A stretch of 7,723 nucleotides of DNA from RGIG5270 sp045538635 (GTDB taxonomy: Bacteria > Verrucomicrobiota > Lentisphaeria > Victivallales > Victivallaceae): positions 1 through 7,723 of the forward strand of contig JAZSRU010000081.1 in assembly GCA_045538635.1 (NCBI GenBank), given 5' to 3'. Both the position numbers and the translations under genes were made by a program. The notes under the pieces are model-generated. The model had not been told where the DNA came from. It did no database searches and saw only the letters and a list, made by a program, of their open reading frames with translations. Shown one piece after another: positions 5,694 to 7,723 of the stretch (positions within the stretch are counted from its first letter, which is position 1; every line of letters starts with the position of its first letter).

Positions 5694-5796
5694 GTCGGGC
5701 CGTTATTTCTTTTCAGGGCTTCTCTTGAGATATCGGCTTTCACCACCGGGATTTCCCGGGCTACTGGAATTTTGCACCACGAAAGGAAATGTGGAA
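5694..5796 (+). ncRNA. Structured 5' leader of the decarboxylase gene, resembling the speF RNA motif
   Basis: This stretch is more G/C-rich than the spacer before it and folds into defined hairpins. The first stem pairs 5699-5709 with 5727-5737, eleven positions with one T-T mismatch and one G-U, around a loop containing CAGGGCTTCTC. The second is CCGGG (5746-5750) with CCCGG (5755-5759) around a 4-base loop. The motif CACCAC appears twice, at 5741-5746 and 5775-5780. The last copy can pair CCAC (5777-5780) with GTGG (5791-5794), placing the Shine-Dalgarno site in the loop. By memory, the segments around 5710-5726, 5741-5760 and 5761-5787 resemble the speF motif (Rfam RF00518), found upstream of ornithine decarboxylase genes in Alphaproteobacteria. 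The match to the right gene class supports this. No covariance search was run. The frame is also open here, so an N-terminal extension is the alternative. Confidence 0.55.
5781..5787 (+). promoter_or_regulatory. Decarboxylase ribosome binding site
   Basis: GAAAGGA lies nine bases before the ATG at 5797. It selects that ATG over the in-frame GTG at 5791, where spacing would be too tight, and over the in-frame TTG at 5692. Confidence 0.75.
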
Positions 5797-6963
5797 ATGC
5801 GAATCAATGTGCTGGACTATTACAGCAAAGAGGAGTGGGACGCACTCCGAAAAGAAGCTGACAAACATGAAACTCCGTGCCTCGTTGTCAATCTGAACAT
5901 CATCGAGCGCAAATACCATGAACTCAAAACTTATTTCCCATTCTCAAAAATATATTTTGCAGTCAAAGCAAACCCGCATGAAGAAGTTCTCTCTCTGCTC
6001 CGCGACCTCGGTGCAAACTTCGATATTGCATCACGCTATGAACTCGACAAAATCCTTTCCCTCGGCGTTTCACCCGACCGTTTGAGCTATGGCAATACAA
6101 TCAAAAAAGCCCAGGATATCAAATATTTCTACGAAAAAGGTGTCAGACTCTTTGCCACCGACAGCGAACATGATATCAAAAACCTGGCTAAATACGCCCC
6201 CGGTTCAAAAGTCTTTTTCCGCATCCTCACCGAAGGCGGAGAAACCGCTGAATGGCCGCTGTCCCGCAAATTCGGATGCCATCCGGATATGGCGATCGAC
6301 CTCATAATGCAGGCAAATGAATTGAATCTGGAACCTTACGGAATATCTTTCCATGTCGGTTCACAACAGCGTGATATCGGCGCATGGGACTCTGCAATCG
6401 CCAAAGTCCGCTATATTTTCGATTATCTCAAAACTCAGAATATCCAGCTCAAAATGATCAATATGGGCGGCGGCTTTCCTGCCAACTATATCTCAAAAAT
6501 CAACCCGCTGGAACTCTACGCCGAAGAAATCACCCGCTATCTCAACGAAGACTTTGAAGAAGGTCTGCCGGAAATCATCCTCGAACCCGGACGCAGTCTG
6601 GTCGCAGAATCCGGCATCCTCGCATCTGAAGTCATCCTCGTTTCTGAAAAATCTTCCGTCGGTTTGGATAAATGGGTTTATATCGACGCCGGTAAATTCA
6701 ACGGTCTTGCCGAAACATGGGAGGAAAGCATCAAATATCCGCTCTATTGTGAAGGCAGAGGCGAACTTACCGACAACTTCATCATCGCAGGTCCCACCTG
6801 CGACAGTCAGGATGTGATGTACGAGCAGTACCGCAATCCGCTCCCGAGTTATCTCAAACCGGGCGACCGCATATACTGGCTCACCACCGGAGCATACACT
6901 TCAAGTTACGCTTCAGTTGAATTCAACGGCTTCCCGCCGATCAAAATGTATATCGTCAAGTAA
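5797..6963 (+). CDS. Ornithine/lysine decarboxylase, PLP fold type III (group IV)
   Basis: This cytosolic PLP enzyme decarboxylates ornithine to putrescine, and in many bacterial members also lysine to cadaverine, feeding polyamine synthesis. The 388-residue product has the alanine-racemase-like barrel with the PLP lysine K57 in FAVKANP. HVGSQQ follows (186-191, His stacking on PLP), then GGGFP (224-228) and EPGR (263-266, phosphate binding). The C-terminal beta domain carries GPTCDS (332-337), with the catalytic Cys335 and substrate-binding Asp336, and GAYT (365-368). YGNTIKK (98-104) and EWPLSRKFGC (152-161) are typical of bacterial bifunctional L/ODC enzymes such as those of Vibrio and Alphaproteobacteria. 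Length is normal and all key residues are present. It is preceded by a structured leader and followed by a strong terminator, so it is probably monocistronic. Ornithine versus lysine preference cannot be decided here; diaminopimelate decarboxylase is less likely. Confidence 0.9.
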   Translation: MRINVLDYYSKEEWDALRKEADKHETPCLVVNLNIIERKYHELKTYFPFSKIYFAVKANPHEEVLSLLRDLGANFDIASRYELDKILSLGVSPDRLSYGNTIKKAQDIKYFYEKGVRLFATDSEHDIKNLAKYAPGSKVFFRILTEGGETAEWPLSRKFGCHPDMAIDLIMQANELNLEPYGISFHVGSQQRDIGAWDSAIAKVRYIFDYLKTQNIQLKMINMGGGFPANYISKINPLELYAEEITRYLNEDFEEGLPEIILEPGRSLVAESGILASEVILVSEKSSVGLDKWVYIDAGKFNGLAETWEESIKYPLYCEGRGELTDNFIIAGPTCDSQDVMYEQYRNPLPSYLKPGDRIYWLTTGAYTSSYASVEFNGFPPIKMYIVK

Positions 6964-6976
6964 AATTAAACGATAC

Positions 6977-7022
6977 AAAAAAAGACTGCTGCAAAACATT
7001 AGTTTCTGCAGCAGTTTTTTTA
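6977..7022. terminator. Bidirectional terminator between the decarboxylase and marC genes
   Basis: ACTGCTGCA (6985-6993) pairs perfectly with TGCAGCAGT (7007-7015). The stem continues as AAAC/GTTT (6994-6997, 7002-7005) past one bulged C, with ATTA as the loop. Seven A's precede it and seven T's follow, so it can end transcription from both sides. This fits the convergent gene pair. Confidence 0.9.
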
Positions 7023-7046
7023 TTGTTCACATAAATAAAAACTGAT

Positions 7047-7658
7047 TTACTTCAGCAGAATATTCTTAATACCGGTAAAGACCAGCTGCGCCGCCATCGC
7101 TGACAAAATCAATCCTGTGATTTTACTCAGAATAACGATCACATTGCGCCCCAACTTCTGCTCCACCCATGCAGAAAGCACCAGCATCGCTGTCAAAATC
7201 GCAAATGCACATACCAGCGCAATAACACAACCAACCATGTGACTCATGCCCGATGACTCCGCTCCGATAACCAGAACCGCTGCAATCGTACCCGGTCCGC
7301 AGGTAACAGGAATCGCCAGCGGCACAACCGCAATGTTGGAAACCGCACTGTCCATGTCTTCAGACGGAGCCTTGTCCGCAATCTTGCTGTTTACCAAACC
7401 TACAGCAGACAGAAAAAGCAGCGCACCACCGCCAATCCTGAACGCATCAATCGTAATGCCAAACGCATCAAACAGCCAGCGCCCGAAAAACAAAAGCACA
7501 ATACAAGTGCAGAATGCCGCCATACCAACCTTCACCGCCAGCTTCTTCTTGGCAGCAGTCATCCACCCCTGCGTCATCGACAAAAACATCGATAACACAA
7601 AAAACGGCGTAATCAAAAATAAAAACTGCAAAAATGTCTTCAATATAAAACTTGCCAT
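7047..7658 (-). CDS. MarC-family integral membrane protein
   Basis: A 203-residue inner-membrane protein of the MarC/UPF0056 family (YhgN/MarC type), with about six hydrophobic helices. Near the start is ITPFFVLSMFLSMT (16-29). GITIDAFRIGGGALLFL (67-83) and VVPLAIPVTCGPGTIAAVL (111-129) are the two conserved family blocks, arranged as an internal pseudo-repeat. The C-terminal helix ends in GIKNILLK. Length is typical. Despite the name, MarC proteins are not established multiple-antibiotic-resistance determinants, and their substrate is unknown; metabolite or amino-acid export has been suggested. The ATG at 7658 has AAAGGA nine bases upstream on the minus strand. The gene converges on the decarboxylase and shares its terminator. 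No mar-type regulator is nearby. The 65 bases upstream to the window end (7659-7723) hold this ribosome binding site and a G-rich patch but no gene I can support. Confidence 0.88.
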   Translation of the reverse strand: MASFILKTFLQFLFLITPFFVLSMFLSMTQGWMTAAKKKLAVKVGMAAFCTCIVLLFFGRWLFDAFGITIDAFRIGGGALLFLSAVGLVNSKIADKAPSEDMDSAVSNIAVVPLAIPVTCGPGTIAAVLVIGAESSGMSHMVGCVIALVCAFAILTAMLVLSAWVEQKLGRNVIVILSKITGLILSAMAAQLVFTGIKNILLK

Positions 7659-7723
7659 ATTTTTCTTTCCTTTCGTAAAAAAGAGTTTTTGGTAATTGGG
7701 GAGGCGGAGAGGATTTTTTTGCA

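Noticed and set aside
5692..5796. N-terminal extension of the decarboxylase from the TTG at 5692
   Set aside because: The frame is open, but the 35 extra residues have no counterpart in the family. The ATG at 5797 has a well-placed ribosome binding site, and the stretch is better explained as a structured leader.
7246..7695. Open frame on the + strand over the marC-family gene
   Set aside because: It is antisense to the conserved MarC blocks, is low in complexity (Ser/Ala/Pro-rich) and has no ribosome binding site.
1..7723. tRNA, rRNA, CRISPR array, insertion sequence or prophage signatures
   Set aside because: I looked for cloverleaf-like segments, regularly spaced repeats, transposase or integrase motifs and long terminal inverted repeats on both strands and saw none.
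7690..7723. G-rich patch at the window end as the ribosome binding site of another gene
   Set aside because: GGGGAGG is present, but no start codon at proper spacing is visible before the window ends, so nothing can be supported.

Overview
The window holds seven recognisable genes plus the tail of an unidentified one, at moderate A+T with A/T-rich spacers. The products are FtsQ, a GltS-type glutamate symporter, an AraC-family regulator, a MelA-type GH4 alpha-galactosidase, an AhpD-like protein, a fold-III ornithine/lysine decarboxylase and a MarC-family membrane protein. This suggests a chromosome of a Gram-negative, probably gut-associated, carbohydrate-using bacterium. The style of the AraC cupin half and of FtsQ fits the PVC group, perhaps Lentisphaerota/Victivallales. 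That placement is inference and cannot be proved from the window.

Layout. Positions 1-201 (+) carry the C-terminal end of an unrecognised small beta-rich protein, followed by a terminator-like hairpin. ftsQ (290-1120, +) stands without ftsA/ftsZ after it and converges on gltS (1231-2580, -). araC (2652-3497, -) lies 71 bases upstream of gltS on the same strand. It is divergent from melA (3637-4995, +) across a 139-base promoter region. An ahpD-like gene (5125-5502, +) has its own Shine-Dalgarno (SD) site and a strong terminator. A 294-base spacer follows, whose last ~110 bases look like a structured leader RNA. The decarboxylase gene (5797-6963, +) comes next and ends at a hairpin shared with the convergent marC-family gene (7047-7658, -).

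How the parts work together. The araC/melA pair resembles the enterobacterial melR-melA layout: the regulator probably senses an alpha-galactoside and controls the hydrolase. No melibiose transporter is present; a glutamate symporter lies behind the regulator instead. The decarboxylase would make putrescine or cadaverine. Its leader appears to be a cis-regulatory RNA, and by memory it resembles the speF motif described upstream of ornithine decarboxylase genes in Alphaproteobacteria. If a covariance search confirms this, it is the most interesting item in the window.

Translation starts fall into two groups. gltS, melA, the ahpD-like gene, the decarboxylase and marC have clear SD sites. ftsQ and araC have none, and have a -10-like box so close to the start codon that leaderless transcripts are likely.
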